A DNA stretch of 64,000 bases from Dankookia rubra (GTDB lineage: Bacteria > Pseudomonadota > Alphaproteobacteria > Acetobacterales > Acetobacteraceae): assembly GCF_004355005.1 (NCBI RefSeq), contig NZ_SMSJ01000013.1, positions 53,275 through 117,274 of the forward strand. The letters are read 5' to 3'. Of this stretch, positions 33,696-41,757 are shown one piece after another; within the stretch, counting starts at the first letter, position 1, and the number at the start of each line of letters is the position of its first letter. A program made the translations under genes and the position numbers. The notes below the pieces were generated by a model. That model saw only the letters and a program-made list of their open reading frames with translations. It was not told where the DNA came from and ran no database searches.

Positions 33696-34724
33696 ATGCT
33701 GCGCCACCGGCTGCTCGCCGCGCTCGTCACCCTCGCCCCCGCCCTGGTCCAGGCGCAGGAGGATCCGCCGCTCGCGCTGCGCGGGATGGGCAGCTTCCAT
33801 GTCGGCGGGCGGGAAGCCGTGGTCGCCGACAAGCCGGTGCGGGAGGTGCTGCTGGTCCCCGGCGGCGTCCCCGCCCGGATCGACGCCAACGGCCCCTACC
33901 AGGTCGAGGCGATGTACGTGCAGTACCACCTGCCCGCGGCCGAGCGCGGCAGGGTGCCGCTGCTGCTCTGGCATGGCGGCGGGCTGACCGGCGTGACCTG
34001 GGAGAGCACGCCGGACGGGCGGGAGGGCTGGCAGCAGTATTTCCTCCGCCGGGGCTGGGCGACCTATGTCTCGGATGCGGTGGAGCGCGGCCGCGCCGGC
34101 TGGGCGATGTATCCCGAGATCTTCGCGGGCGAGCCGGTCTTCCTGACCAAGGCCGATCCCTGGGAGCGCTTCCGGATCGGCGCCGGCCCGGGCAGCTACC
34201 GCACGCGCACGGCCTTGCCGGGGACGCAGTTCCCCATCGAGGCCTATGACGACTTCATGCGCCAGGTGGTGCCGCGCTGGACCACGACGGATGCGGCGCA
34301 GCTCGCGGCCTACCGGGCGCTGCTGCGCCGGGCGGGGCCGGCGGTGGTGCTGGCGCATAGCCAGGGCGGGATGTTCGCGACCCGCGCCGCCCAGGCCGAG
34401 CCGGCGCAGGTCCGCGCGCTGGTGCTGGTCGAGCCCGCCGGCTTCGGCGAGGCCACGCCGGAGGCGCTGGCGGCGCTGCGCGGCATTCCCGTCCTCGCGC
34501 TCTATGGCGACTTCATCGAGCAGGATGGCCGCTGGCCGGCGATCCGCCAGCGCGGGCTCGACTTCTACGCGAAGCTCCGGGCCGCGGGCGGCAGCGTCGA
34601 TGTCGTGGCGCTGCCGGAACGCGGGATCATGGGCAACAGCCACATGATGATGATGGACAGGAACAACCGCGCGGTCGCCCAGGTGGTGCAGGACTGGCTG
34701 GCGGCGCGCGGCTTGTGGCGATGA
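33696..34724 (+). CDS. Exported alpha/beta hydrolase
   Basis: A 342-residue protein with a signal peptide (residues 1-20, ALVQA-QE) and an alpha/beta-hydrolase fold. The oxyanion-hole region is LLLWHGGG (89-96), the nucleophile is Ser222 in AHSQGG, the acid is in ALYGDFIEQDG, and the histidine in GNSHMMMMDR. It matches a group of periplasmic esterase-like proteins of unknown substrate. The ATG at 33696 is preceded only by a weak GGGACCC site. It is convergent with a small exported protein gene just 7 bp away. Confidence 0.85.
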   Translation: MLRHRLLAALVTLAPALVQAQEDPPLALRGMGSFHVGGREAVVADKPVREVLLVPGGVPARIDANGPYQVEAMYVQYHLPAAERGRVPLLLWHGGGLTGVTWESTPDGREGWQQYFLRRGWATYVSDAVERGRAGWAMYPEIFAGEPVFLTKADPWERFRIGAGPGSYRTRTALPGTQFPIEAYDDFMRQVVPRWTTTDAAQLAAYRALLRRAGPAVVLAHSQGGMFATRAAQAEPAQVRALVLVEPAGFGEATPEALAALRGIPVLALYGDFIEQDGRWPAIRQRGLDFYAKLRAAGGSVDVVALPERGIMGNSHMMMMDRNNRAVAQVVQDWLAARGLWR

Positions 34725-34731
34725 CCCGGCG

Positions 34732-35064
34732 CTAGGGGAAGACCAGGTCCGACAGGCCGCAGGTATTCACCCGCCGCCGCTCCGTCGCCTCGCCGCTGCC
34801 ATAGACCACGCGGATGTCGTTCACGCATTGCCCGCTCGGCAGGCGGATGGTGTAGCTGCCGCCGGAGTTCAGCGACCGGTCGCCGAGCCGGTCCGGCCCC
34901 CAGGAATTCACGCCGGAGGAGGAGACGTAGATCTCGTTGATCTTGCCCGCGCTGTTGTTGGTCAGCCTGAAGGACGGGTCGTTGCCCTGCGCCTCGGCGG
35001 CAGCGGCGCCGAGCAGGAGCAGCGTGACGGCCGCCAGCGGCGCCGCATGACGGGGGATGAGCAT
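34732..35064 (-). CDS. Small exported protein with paired cysteines, unknown function
   Basis: A 110-residue protein with a signal peptide (about residues 1-25, AAAAEAQ). The mature beta-rich domain opens SFRLTNNSAGKINEIYVSSS, continues WGPDRLG and has two cysteines (GQCVNDIRVVY and VNTCGL) likely to pair. I have seen similar NNS..I..IY.S....WG.D.LG sequences in alphaproteobacterial exported proteins, but no function is known. It is downstream of, and on the same strand as, another exported hydrolase. Confidence 0.7.
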   Translation of the reverse strand: MLIPRHAAPLAAVTLLLLGAAAAEAQGNDPSFRLTNNSAGKINEIYVSSSGVNSWGPDRLGDRSLNSGGSYTIRLPSGQCVNDIRVVYGSGEATERRRVNTCGLSDLVFP

Positions 35065-35153
35065 GCCAAGGTTTTCCTCTGCCTGGGCGGCCCGGAAGCG
35101 GCCGCCGCGGCAGGGAACACCGCCCGGATGAGAAAACGGTAAAGCCGCGGCCG

Positions 35154-36203
35154 TCAGGCCGCCGCTTCCTCGAGGAAGACCTGCACCGCCTGGAACAGCG
35201 CGCCGCGGTTTCGCTCCATGAGGATGGTGTGCGTCCCCTCCGCCAGCATGACCAGCCGCTTGCCCGGGCTGTTGACCAGCAGCGGGAACAGCGTGCTGGC
35301 CAGCGCCGGCGGCGTGTCGCGGTCCCATTCGGCGACCACCAGCAGCACCGGCGCGGTGATCTTCGCCGGGTCGTAGTAGGGCCTGCCGGACTGCCAGTAG
35401 TCCCGGCTGTCCTGGGTCACCCCGTTCGGCGCCCGCAGCGCCGGCGGGTTGCGCCGCTGCCCCTCCGGGTCGGTCGCCCAGGTGACGCCCGCCCAGTGCT
35501 CGAACCAGCCGGGCGGGATCAGCGCGGCGACCTTCTCGGCCGGCACGCCGGTCAGCCAGCGCTGCTTCGCCGCGGCCTGGGTCACCCAGCGGTAGGCGCC
35601 GAGCTCGGCGGGCTGCCCGGCGGCGGCTAGGCTCGGTCCCTCGCGCAGCCATTGCGGCGCATAGAGCACCACGCGTTCCACCACGGCGGGGTTGTCGGCG
35701 GCGAAGCGCCCGGTCAGCCCGGTGCCCCAGGACCAGCCCATATGGACGATCCGCGGCAGGTTGCGCCGCTGCCGGATGAAGGCGTTGACCGCGCCGATAT
35801 CGGCCACCGCCGCGTCGCCGCGGACCAGCGGCGGATTGGCCTCGGGCGGCTGCGCCATCTCGGGCGGGCGGGTGCTGCGGCCATAGCCGCGGATGTCCAT
35901 GCACCAGACATCGAAGCCGCGGCCGGCGATGTAGTCCATCCAGGACAGCCCGCCGAGCGGCAGGTCGAAGGCGGTATGCGCCGGATAGGTCGCGCCATGC
36001 ACGAACAGCAAGGTGCGGCCCGGGGTGAAGGCGGCCATCCCCTCCGGCCGCTTGTTGCGGACGAAGATCTCGATCCCCGGGTCCTTCGAGGGAACCATGA
36101 ATTCCTCGGTGGCGAGCTGGGCCGGCTGGGACTGGGCCTGGGCCGGGACCGCGGCGATCATCGGGGTGGCCAAGGGGGTGGCGAGAAGCGCGCGGCGGTG
36201 CAT
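35154..36203 (-). CDS. Exported alpha/beta hydrolase
   Basis: A 349-residue alpha/beta hydrolase with a signal peptide (about residues 1-24, VPAQAQS). The nucleophile elbow is GWSWG (156-160) with Ser158, the oxyanion-hole region is LLFVHGATYPAH (65-76), and CMDIRGYGRS follows the next strand. A late EWDRDTP and EGTHTILME supply acid and histidine. The substrate is unknown. AGGAG seven bases before the ATG supports the start. It is the third exported hydrolase in this neighbourhood and not closely similar to the other two. Confidence 0.87.
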   Translation of the reverse strand: MHRRALLATPLATPMIAAVPAQAQSQPAQLATEEFMVPSKDPGIEIFVRNKRPEGMAAFTPGRTLLFVHGATYPAHTAFDLPLGGLSWMDYIAGRGFDVWCMDIRGYGRSTRPPEMAQPPEANPPLVRGDAAVADIGAVNAFIRQRRNLPRIVHMGWSWGTGLTGRFAADNPAVVERVVLYAPQWLREGPSLAAAGQPAELGAYRWVTQAAAKQRWLTGVPAEKVAALIPPGWFEHWAGVTWATDPEGQRRNPPALRAPNGVTQDSRDYWQSGRPYYDPAKITAPVLLVVAEWDRDTPPALASTLFPLLVNSPGKRLVMLAEGTHTILMERNRGALFQAVQVFLEEAAA

Positions 36204-36333
36204 GACGTCACTCCTGAGGATCCTGCCACCTCGGGTGTGGCTTGGCCGGCAGCCTAGCGCGGAAGCGGTGCCGCGCCAGCCACCCGCCGGCATGCCAGGC
36301 GACCGCGCGCCGCCGCTGCGCTACAGGGGCGCG

Positions 36334-37752
36334 ATGCAGGCACATCCCATCGGCGGCATCACCCGGCGGCCCGCCTGGCTGGCGGAGGCGGGGGCCACCC
36401 TGGCGCTGGCCTGGCCCTTGGCGCTGACCAACCTCAGCCAGCACGCGCTCGCCCTGACCGACACCGTCATCCTCGGCTGGCTCTCGACCGAGGCGCTGGC
36501 GGCCGGGACGCTGGCGGCCAACCTTTATTGGGCGGTGATGGCCGCGCCGCTCGGCACCGCCTTCGCCGCCGGGCCTATGCTGGCCCAGGCGCGCGGCGCC
36601 GGCCGGCTGCCGGGCGGGGCGGGGCGGGGCTGGGTCAGGCAGATGCGGCGCGGCGCGCGCAGCGCGCTCTGGGCCGCGCTGGCGCTGCTGCTGCCCTCGA
36701 TGCTGCTGCTCTGGTTCGCCGAGCCGGTGCTGCTGGCGCTGGGGCAGCAGCCGCATCTGGCCGCGCTGGCCGGCACCTACCTGCGGGCGATGATGTGGGG
36801 CCTGCCGAGCTTCTGCGGCTTCATCGTGCTGCGCGGCTTCCTCGCGGCGATGGAACGCCCGGCGCCGGCGCTCTGGGTCGCCGGGGGCGGCATCCTGCTG
36901 AACGGCGCGCTGTGCTGGCTTCTGGTCTTCGGTGCCCTCAGCTGGCCCGGCCTCGGCATCCTCGGCGCCGGCATCGCCAGCGCGCTGGCCAATGCGGCGA
37001 TGCTGGGCGGGCTGCTCGGGCTGATGGCGCGCGACCGGGTGCTGGGACGCTTCCGCCTGCTCGGCCGCTTCTGGCGGCCGGACCTCGCCAAGCTGGCCGA
37101 GGTCGTCCGGCTCGGCCTGCCGATCAGCGGCAGCATGCTGCTCGAGATCGGCGTCTTCAGCGCGGCCGCCATCGCCATGGGCTGGTTCGGCGCGGTGGCG
37201 GTCGCCGCGCACGCCATCGCGCTGCAGACCGCGGGGATGACCTTCATGATCCCGCTCGGCATCGGCCAGGCGGCGACGGCGCGGGTCGGGCTCTTCGCCG
37301 GCGCCGCCGAGCCGCGCGCCGCGGCGCGGGCCGGCTGGGTGGCGATCGGCCTCGGCGCCGGCTTCATGCTGGCGACGGCGCTGCTGCTGGTGGTGGCCTC
37401 GGCGCCGATCGCGCGCGGCTTCCTCGGCGCCGGGGATGCGGAGGCCGCCGCGGCCGCGGCGCTCGGCGCCACGCTGCTGACCATCGCCGGCATCTTCCAG
37501 CTGGCGGATGGGGTGCAGGCGGTGGCCGCTGGCGCGTTGCGCGGGCTGAAGGACACCCGGGTGCCGATGCTGCTGGCGGCGCTCGGCTATTGGGGGCTCG
37601 GCATGCCGGTCGGGCTGCTGCTGGCCTGGCAGGCGGGCTTCGGGCCGGTCGGGCTCTGGATCGGCCTGGCGGCGGGGCTCGGCTGCGTCGCGCTGCTGAT
37701 GCTGCGGCGCTGGCGGGGGCTGTCCGGGGGCGCCGCCGCGGCCGGGGCCTGA
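36334..37752 (+). CDS. MATE family efflux transporter (NorM-like)
   Basis: A 472-residue inner-membrane protein with about twelve helices arranged as two MATE halves. Typical segments are PLALTNLSQHALALTDTVILG in the first helix and LGLPISGSMLLEIGVFS at the start of the second half, then QTAGMTFMIPLGIGQAATARVG. Such transporters export cationic drugs or metabolites with Na+ or H+ coupling; the substrate cannot be told. The start at 36334 is chosen for proximity to the conserved first helix; its ribosome site is weak (CAGGGGCG). Confidence 0.9.
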   Translation: MQAHPIGGITRRPAWLAEAGATLALAWPLALTNLSQHALALTDTVILGWLSTEALAAGTLAANLYWAVMAAPLGTAFAAGPMLAQARGAGRLPGGAGRGWVRQMRRGARSALWAALALLLPSMLLLWFAEPVLLALGQQPHLAALAGTYLRAMMWGLPSFCGFIVLRGFLAAMERPAPALWVAGGGILLNGALCWLLVFGALSWPGLGILGAGIASALANAAMLGGLLGLMARDRVLGRFRLLGRFWRPDLAKLAEVVRLGLPISGSMLLEIGVFSAAAIAMGWFGAVAVAAHAIALQTAGMTFMIPLGIGQAATARVGLFAGAAEPRAAARAGWVAIGLGAGFMLATALLLVVASAPIARGFLGAGDAEAAAAAALGATLLTIAGIFQLADGVQAVAAGALRGLKDTRVPMLLAALGYWGLGMPVGLLLAWQAGFGPVGLWIGLAAGLGCVALLMLRRWRGLSGGAAAAGA

Positions 37753-37977
37753 CCCGGCCGGCGCCCGTTGCGCCGCCGAAGCCGGCCTGCTGCCCGCCGC
37801 GGCTTGCCTGCGGACGTGAACGCGGCACCGCCCTGGCCGGGTGTGGTCAGGGCAGCGTCATGCCCTGCCGCGGTGCGCCCCGGCCAGGACGCGTCCCGGC
37901 CACGGGGGCGGAGCCCCTTCCCGCATCCTCGCCGTCCCGACGCGGCGGGGCCCCGACCGGCACGGGTCGATTGCGCG

Positions 37978-38442
37978 TCAGCCCATCCAGGACCAGTCGC
38001 CATGCTCATGGAATTTCGCCATGAGGCGGTCGCCCAGGTCCAGCGCCGGCATGTCGTGCTGCGGCGCGTGCAGGTCGGGAAAGCCCGGCCGAGGCGCAGC
38101 CAACGATGCATGGTCAATGTGCTCGCCCGGGTCCTGGGCGTCCTGGCCGTCGGCGACTTCGATCAGCAGGCCTCCGTCCAAGGCCAGCAGGGTCTGCCCG
38201 TCGATCGATCCGATCACGAGGTTCGTCCCGCCTGTCGCCCCGTTGATCGTCACATGCAGGTCGAGCGGCGTGTCGAGGAACAGGGCGCCGGCATCCGAGG
38301 CGGCGCCGACCTCGGGCGTCCCTCCGACACCGGCCGTTCCATCGGCGCCGTGTCCCGCTGCTCCCTGGGCGCCATGCTCCGCCGCGCCGGCCAGGCCCTG
38401 GGCCTGAGCGGCGATGATCTCTCCGATTGTCATCTGGGTCAT
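37978..38442 (-). CDS. Unknown Gly/Ala/His-rich protein
   Basis: A 154-residue acidic protein that I cannot assign. It begins MTQMTIGEIIAAQAQG, has a Gly/Ala/His-rich stretch at about 15-45, then a beta-like part containing LDLHVTINGATGGTNLVIGS and GQTLLALDGGLLIEVADG. The tail is rich in Asp and His. There is no signal peptide. GAGGGG seven bases before the ATG at 38442 favours that start over the ATG at 38448. It lies in the same atypical patch as the glycine-rich protein at 38741, with which it shares a D-L-x-V-T-I...A-T-G-G motif. Confidence 0.55.
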   Translation of the reverse strand: MTQMTIGEIIAAQAQGLAGAAEHGAQGAAGHGADGTAGVGGTPEVGAASDAGALFLDTPLDLHVTINGATGGTNLVIGSIDGQTLLALDGGLLIEVADGQDAQDPGEHIDHASLAAPRPGFPDLHAPQHDMPALDLGDRLMAKFHEHGDWSWMG

Positions 38443-38740
38443 TCGCATTCCCCTCGGAATGGGGGTCGCTCATTCCGCAGTCAGGCGCCGTCACGTCATG
38501 CCGTGCTGCCAGCCGCTTCCGCGCGCGCAGAACTGCCTGGGTACGCCCGGGCCTGCCTCGTCCCGTCCTGCGGCTAGTCGCCAGGTGGCCCGGCGCACTG
38601 CGCGCCGGACCGGTTGCTTGGCCTGTACTATGGGCCTGTACTATGGCGGTTGCGTTCGCAGTTGAACGCGGCACCGCTGTGGTCTGTTTTCGTCGGGTGG
38701 ATTCACGCTGCCGGGCGTTCAGGCCCGACCGGGATGCATC
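38443..38740. other. Intergenic region with a 13-bp tandem duplication
   Basis: About 298 bp without a supported gene between the two glycine-rich protein genes. It holds a perfect tandem duplication of GCCTGTACTATGG (38621-38633 and 38634-38646) and a GC hairpin, CCGGCGC/GCGCCGG, near 38591-38609. It also shares TGAACGCGGCACCGC (about 38663) with a site near 37816, in the spacer on the other side of the first gene. Presumably it contains the leader of the downstream minus-strand gene at 37978. Confidence 0.4.
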
Positions 38741-39109
38741 CTAGACGCCGAAAAGGTGGACGTCGGCACCGGCACCGCCGTCACCGCCCACGCCGCCGTT
38801 GCCGCCATCCCCGCCGGCGCCACCGGTGGCGGCGCCGCCCGTGGCATTGCCGATCTCGATGGTGACGGTGAGGTCGCCGTCGCCGCTATGCGGCAGGTCC
38901 ATCAGCTTGATGTGGGCCTTGCCGAGATCGACATAGACATCCCCGACCGTCGCGTTCCCACCCGTCGCGTCGCCGCCGTCGCCGCCTGCACCGCCATTGG
39001 CGCTGCCGCCGTCGCCGCCGGTAAAGGTCAAGGTAATGTCGTCGAAACTGAACTTGTCACCACCGTGACCGTGGCCATTGCCTTTATCCCAACCGTAGTG
39101 ATTGCCCAT
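38741..39109 (-). CDS. Glycine-rich repeat protein of unknown function
   Basis: A 122-residue protein with two related halves. Each has a short beta segment (DDITLTFTGGDG and DLTVTIEIGNATGG) followed by Gly/Ala/Asp runs such as NGGAGGDGGDATGG and GGDGGNGGVGGDGG. The N-terminus is Gly/His-rich (GNGHGHGGDKFSFDD). It recalls PE-PGRS-like or beta-roll sequence but lacks the nonapeptide of RTX proteins and a signal peptide. GGAGG five bases before the ATG is an excellent ribosome site, which supports expression. It follows an AT-rich stretch upstream. Confidence 0.6.
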   Translation of the reverse strand: MGNHYGWDKGNGHGHGGDKFSFDDITLTFTGGDGGSANGGAGGDGGDATGGNATVGDVYVDLGKAHIKLMDLPHSGDGDLTVTIEIGNATGGAATGGAGGDGGNGGVGGDGGAGADVHLFGV

Positions 39110-39623
39110 TTTGGCCTCCGTGACTGACGGAAAACGTGGGTATCAAACTGTGGCCGGTAGCATATTCGTCATGCAGTGTATAATTCATAGAAACAAACAA
39201 TATTATTGAGGATTTCGGTAGCTCGCCATTTTGGAGAACTTCCTCGCTCCTCTTTCTTGACCCGACCACAGGTAAACTTCACCATGTCGCCAGGACAAAA
39301 TTGAAGCCTTTTTTCTCATTGTCGAGGGTATGTGAACTTCTCCTAATTTGCGAAAATTGGCCGATACTATTGCGGTAATCAAAGTGTTGCTGGGCGCGCA
39401 ATCTTCCGAAATTGTACAACATGCGATGGACGCCCAGCCTTCGGCCACGGGTTCCGGCCTCAGGTCAAGGTTCACGTTGTGATGCGGCGCGTCGCGGATG
39501 CACGGAGCCGGCCTTAGATCGGCGCCGTTTCATGTGGCGGCTGGCATGGTCCGTCGAACGGCGCCCTGGCGGTCCGTGAGGCCGCCCACCACCCGCCGCT
39601 GCCGTGCCGCGCGATCCGACGGC
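39110..39623. other. AT-rich gene-free stretch upstream of the glycine-rich gene
   Basis: 514 bp without a supported gene. The part from about 39130 to 39420 is strikingly AT-rich for this chromosome, with runs such as GTATAATTCATAG, AACAATATTATTG and TTTTTTCTCATTG. The rest returns to high GC. Minus-strand frames of 90 and 61 codons exist but have no family resemblance or ribosome site. The promoter of the glycine-rich gene should lie here; the -10-like TATACA on the minus strand near 39179-39184 is a candidate. Confidence 0.5.
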
Positions 39624-40634
39624 TCAGTCGCCCTCGGGCGGGATCACGTTGGTCCGCCGGCCCTCGACCAGCACGTCGCGCATCGTCTCGGCACCTTTCA
39701 GCCGGATGTCGTCCCAGGCCTCCGGCGAGTGAAAGGCGATGTGCGGGGTGATCACCAGGCGGCCCTCCAGCCAGGCCTCGCGCGCCCGGTAGGCCCGCAG
39801 CAGGGACGGGATCGGATCCTTCGGCGGCTCCTCGGGGATCACGTCCAGCCCGGCGCCGGCGATGTGGCCGTCGCGCAGGCAGCGTTCCAGCGCATCGATG
39901 TCGAGGATCGGGCCGCGCGCGGTGTTCACCACCACGGCGTTGCGCGGCAGCATCCGCAGCTCGCGCTCGCCGATCAGGCCGCGCGTCGTGCGCGTCAGCG
40001 GGCAGTGGATCGACAGCACGTCCGACTGCGCCAGCAGCTCCTCCATCGACCGGGCACGCTGGATGCCGAGCGCGCGGTCCCAGCCATTCGGCTGGGCCGG
40101 GTCGTGGAAGACCACCCGGTAGCCGAAGGCCTTGGCGCGCAGCGCCGCGGCGCTGCCGATGCGCCCCAATCCGAGGATGCCGAAGGTCTGCACCTCCTGT
40201 CGCCGCACCAGCGGCGAGCGCAGGACGGCCCAGGGCGCCGGGTCCGGCCCGCGCTGGGTCTCATGGTAGAGGATCAGGCCGCGGCGCAGCGACAGCGCCA
40301 GCAGCACGGCGAATTCGGCGACCTCCTGCGTGCCGTAGTCGGGCACGTTGCAGACCGTGATGCCGCGGGCGGCGCAGGCCGCGCGGTCGACCCGGTCGTA
40401 GCCGACGCCCATCCGCACCACGACCTTCAGCTTTGGCATGCGCGCGACCTGCTCGGCCGGCACCGCCATCCGCAGCGTCATCAGCCCCTCGGCCTCCGCC
40501 AGCAGGCTGTCCGGCAGCTCGGCCAGGCTGGCTTTCGCGTTGCCCTGCAGGATGCGGACATCGGGGCCGAGGATGCCCTGTTCGAGGCGGGTGTCGGGAT
40601 AGAGCCCCTCGGGCTCGAGCACCGTCAGCGTCAT
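39624..40634 (-). CDS. C-terminal-binding-protein-like D-2-hydroxyacid dehydrogenase
   Basis: A 336-residue NAD-dependent dehydrogenase. The Rossmann motif GLGRIG is at 155-160, catalytic residues are Arg240 (NTARGP), Glu269 (PEEPP) and His298 (TPHIAF). The substrate-domain segment VRMGVGYDRVD and the 40-residue insert after the acid residue resemble the CtBP-type branch. It would reduce a 2-keto acid or oxidise a D-2-hydroxy acid; the substrate is unknown. Confidence 0.9.
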   Translation of the reverse strand: MTLTVLEPEGLYPDTRLEQGILGPDVRILQGNAKASLAELPDSLLAEAEGLMTLRMAVPAEQVARMPKLKVVVRMGVGYDRVDRAACAARGITVCNVPDYGTQEVAEFAVLLALSLRRGLILYHETQRGPDPAPWAVLRSPLVRRQEVQTFGILGLGRIGSAAALRAKAFGYRVVFHDPAQPNGWDRALGIQRARSMEELLAQSDVLSIHCPLTRTTRGLIGERELRMLPRNAVVVNTARGPILDIDALERCLRDGHIAGAGLDVIPEEPPKDPIPSLLRAYRAREAWLEGRLVITPHIAFHSPEAWDDIRLKGAETMRDVLVEGRRTNVIPPEGD

Positions 40635-40712
40635 GTCGTTCCCCCAATGATTGGTGCGCCGAGGATGCGTCCCACCCTCCGGTCCTGCAACCCGGGCCCG
40701 ACCCCGCCGCGA

Positions 40713-40859
40713 TCAGCGCGGCTGGTCGTGCAGCCAGAGGCCGAGGCCGAGGATCACCGCGGGGACGCTGAAGGGGTCGAGCCCGCCGTCGAACCAGAGC
40801 GAGCAGCAGGCGACGAGGGCACCGAGCGCCGCCAGCGCCAGCGCGATCCGCCCCCTCAT
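40713..40859 (-). CDS. Small two-helix membrane protein
   Basis: A 48-residue hydrophobic protein starting MRGRIALALAALGALVACCS and ending GLGLWLHDQPR. Two hydrophobic segments are separated by a short FDGGLDPFS loop, so a small inner-membrane hairpin is likely. GGAAGGG three bases before the ATG marks a good start. No family is recognised. A strong inverted repeat resembling a Fur box lies 16 bp upstream of the start, suggesting iron-dependent control. Confidence 0.6.
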   Translation of the reverse strand: MRGRIALALAALGALVACCSLWFDGGLDPFSVPAVILGLGLWLHDQPR

Positions 40860-40874
40860 GATCCCTTCCTACGG

Positions 40875-40901
40875 TGCATATGCGACTCATTCGCATATGC
40901 A
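40875..40901. promoter_or_regulatory. Fur-like inverted repeat between divergent small membrane protein and SDR genes
   Basis: Perfect 11-bp arms TGCATATGCGA and TCGCATATGCA flank CTCAT. The core TGCGACTCATTCGCA matches the 7-1-7 arrangement of Fur boxes (TGMGAAT-N-ATTCKCA) with one mismatch. It sits 16 bp upstream of the small membrane protein and about 100 bp before the SDR gene, where it could regulate both. The assignment to Fur is inference. Confidence 0.5.
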
Positions 40902-40998
40902 AGGTGCGCTGTGAAGCACCCGGCGGCGCACCGGCATCGCCCTTCCGCCCGGACGGCCGCCGCCGCATCATCGCCGGCGGCAGGACAAGGACAGCGGC

Positions 40999-41742
40999 AT
41001 GCGGCGATACCTGATCACCGGCGCGGCGAGCGGCATCGGCGCCGCCTGCTGCCGCGTGCTGGCCGGCCCAGGCGCGGCGATCGCGCTCCATACCCGCAAG
41101 AACCGCGACGGCGCCGAGCGGATGGCGGAGCATGTGCGCGGCAAGGGCGGCGCCGCCCATGTCCTGCTCGGCGACCTGGCCGGGCCCGAGGCGCCGGCCC
41201 GCGCGGTGGACCAGGCGGTGGCGGCGCTCGGCGGGCTCGACGTGGTGATCTCGAATGCCGGCTTCGCCGACCGGACGCCGCTGGCCAGCCTGACCGATGC
41301 CGGCTTCGCCGCCAGCCACGACGCCATCGCCTTCGCCCTGCTGCGGCTGGCCCGCGCCGCGAAGCCGCACCTGCTGGCGGGGCGGGACCCGCGGCTGGTC
41401 GCCGTCTCCTCCTTCGTCGCCCACGTGTTTCGGTTGGAGCACCCGGTCTTCCCCGCCTCGGCCGCGGCCAAGGCGGCGCTCGAGGCACTGGTGCGGGCGC
41501 TGGCGGTGGAATGGGCACCGGCGATCGCGGTGAACGCGGTGGCGCCGGGCTTCACCCAGAAGGACCCCGGCGCGCATGCCGCGCTCGATCCCAAGGCCTT
41601 CGAGGAGCGGATCGCCCGCATCCCGATGCGCCGCCTCGGCGCGACCGAGGAGGTGGCGGCGGCGATCGCCTTCCTCGCCTCACCCCCGGCGGGCTACATC
41701 ACCGGCCAAGTGCTGCACGTGGATGGCGGCATCACCGCGTGA
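40999..41742 (+). CDS. SDR family protein lacking the catalytic tyrosine
   Basis: A 247-residue short-chain dehydrogenase-like protein. The nucleotide-binding TGAASGIGAA (7-16), SNAG (85-88), Ser137/138 (AVSSF), Lys158 and the late GYITGQVLHVDGG are intact. The position of the catalytic Tyr, four before Lys158, is Ser154 (PASAAAK), and the usual Asn of the tetrad is also replaced (SHDAIAF). It may therefore be catalytically altered or serve a binding or scaffold role. No canonical ribosome site is evident beyond AAGGAC. Confidence 0.82.
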   Translation: MRRYLITGAASGIGAACCRVLAGPGAAIALHTRKNRDGAERMAEHVRGKGGAAHVLLGDLAGPEAPARAVDQAVAALGGLDVVISNAGFADRTPLASLTDAGFAASHDAIAFALLRLARAAKPHLLAGRDPRLVAVSSFVAHVFRLEHPVFPASAAAKAALEALVRALAVEWAPAIAVNAVAPGFTQKDPGAHAALDPKAFEERIARIPMRRLGATEEVAAAIAFLASPPAGYITGQVLHVDGGITA

Positions 41743-41757
41743 TGCCGCCGCCCCGGC

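Noticed and set aside
37753-37977. Terminator or repeat copy between the MATE gene and the first glycine-rich gene
   Set aside because: Several GC inverted repeats are present (such as GGGGCGGAGCCCC), but none stands out from the GC-rich background.
39203-39475. 90-codon minus-strand frame in the AT-rich stretch
   Set aside because: No ribosome site, no family resemblance, and overlapping by another short frame; treated as non-coding.
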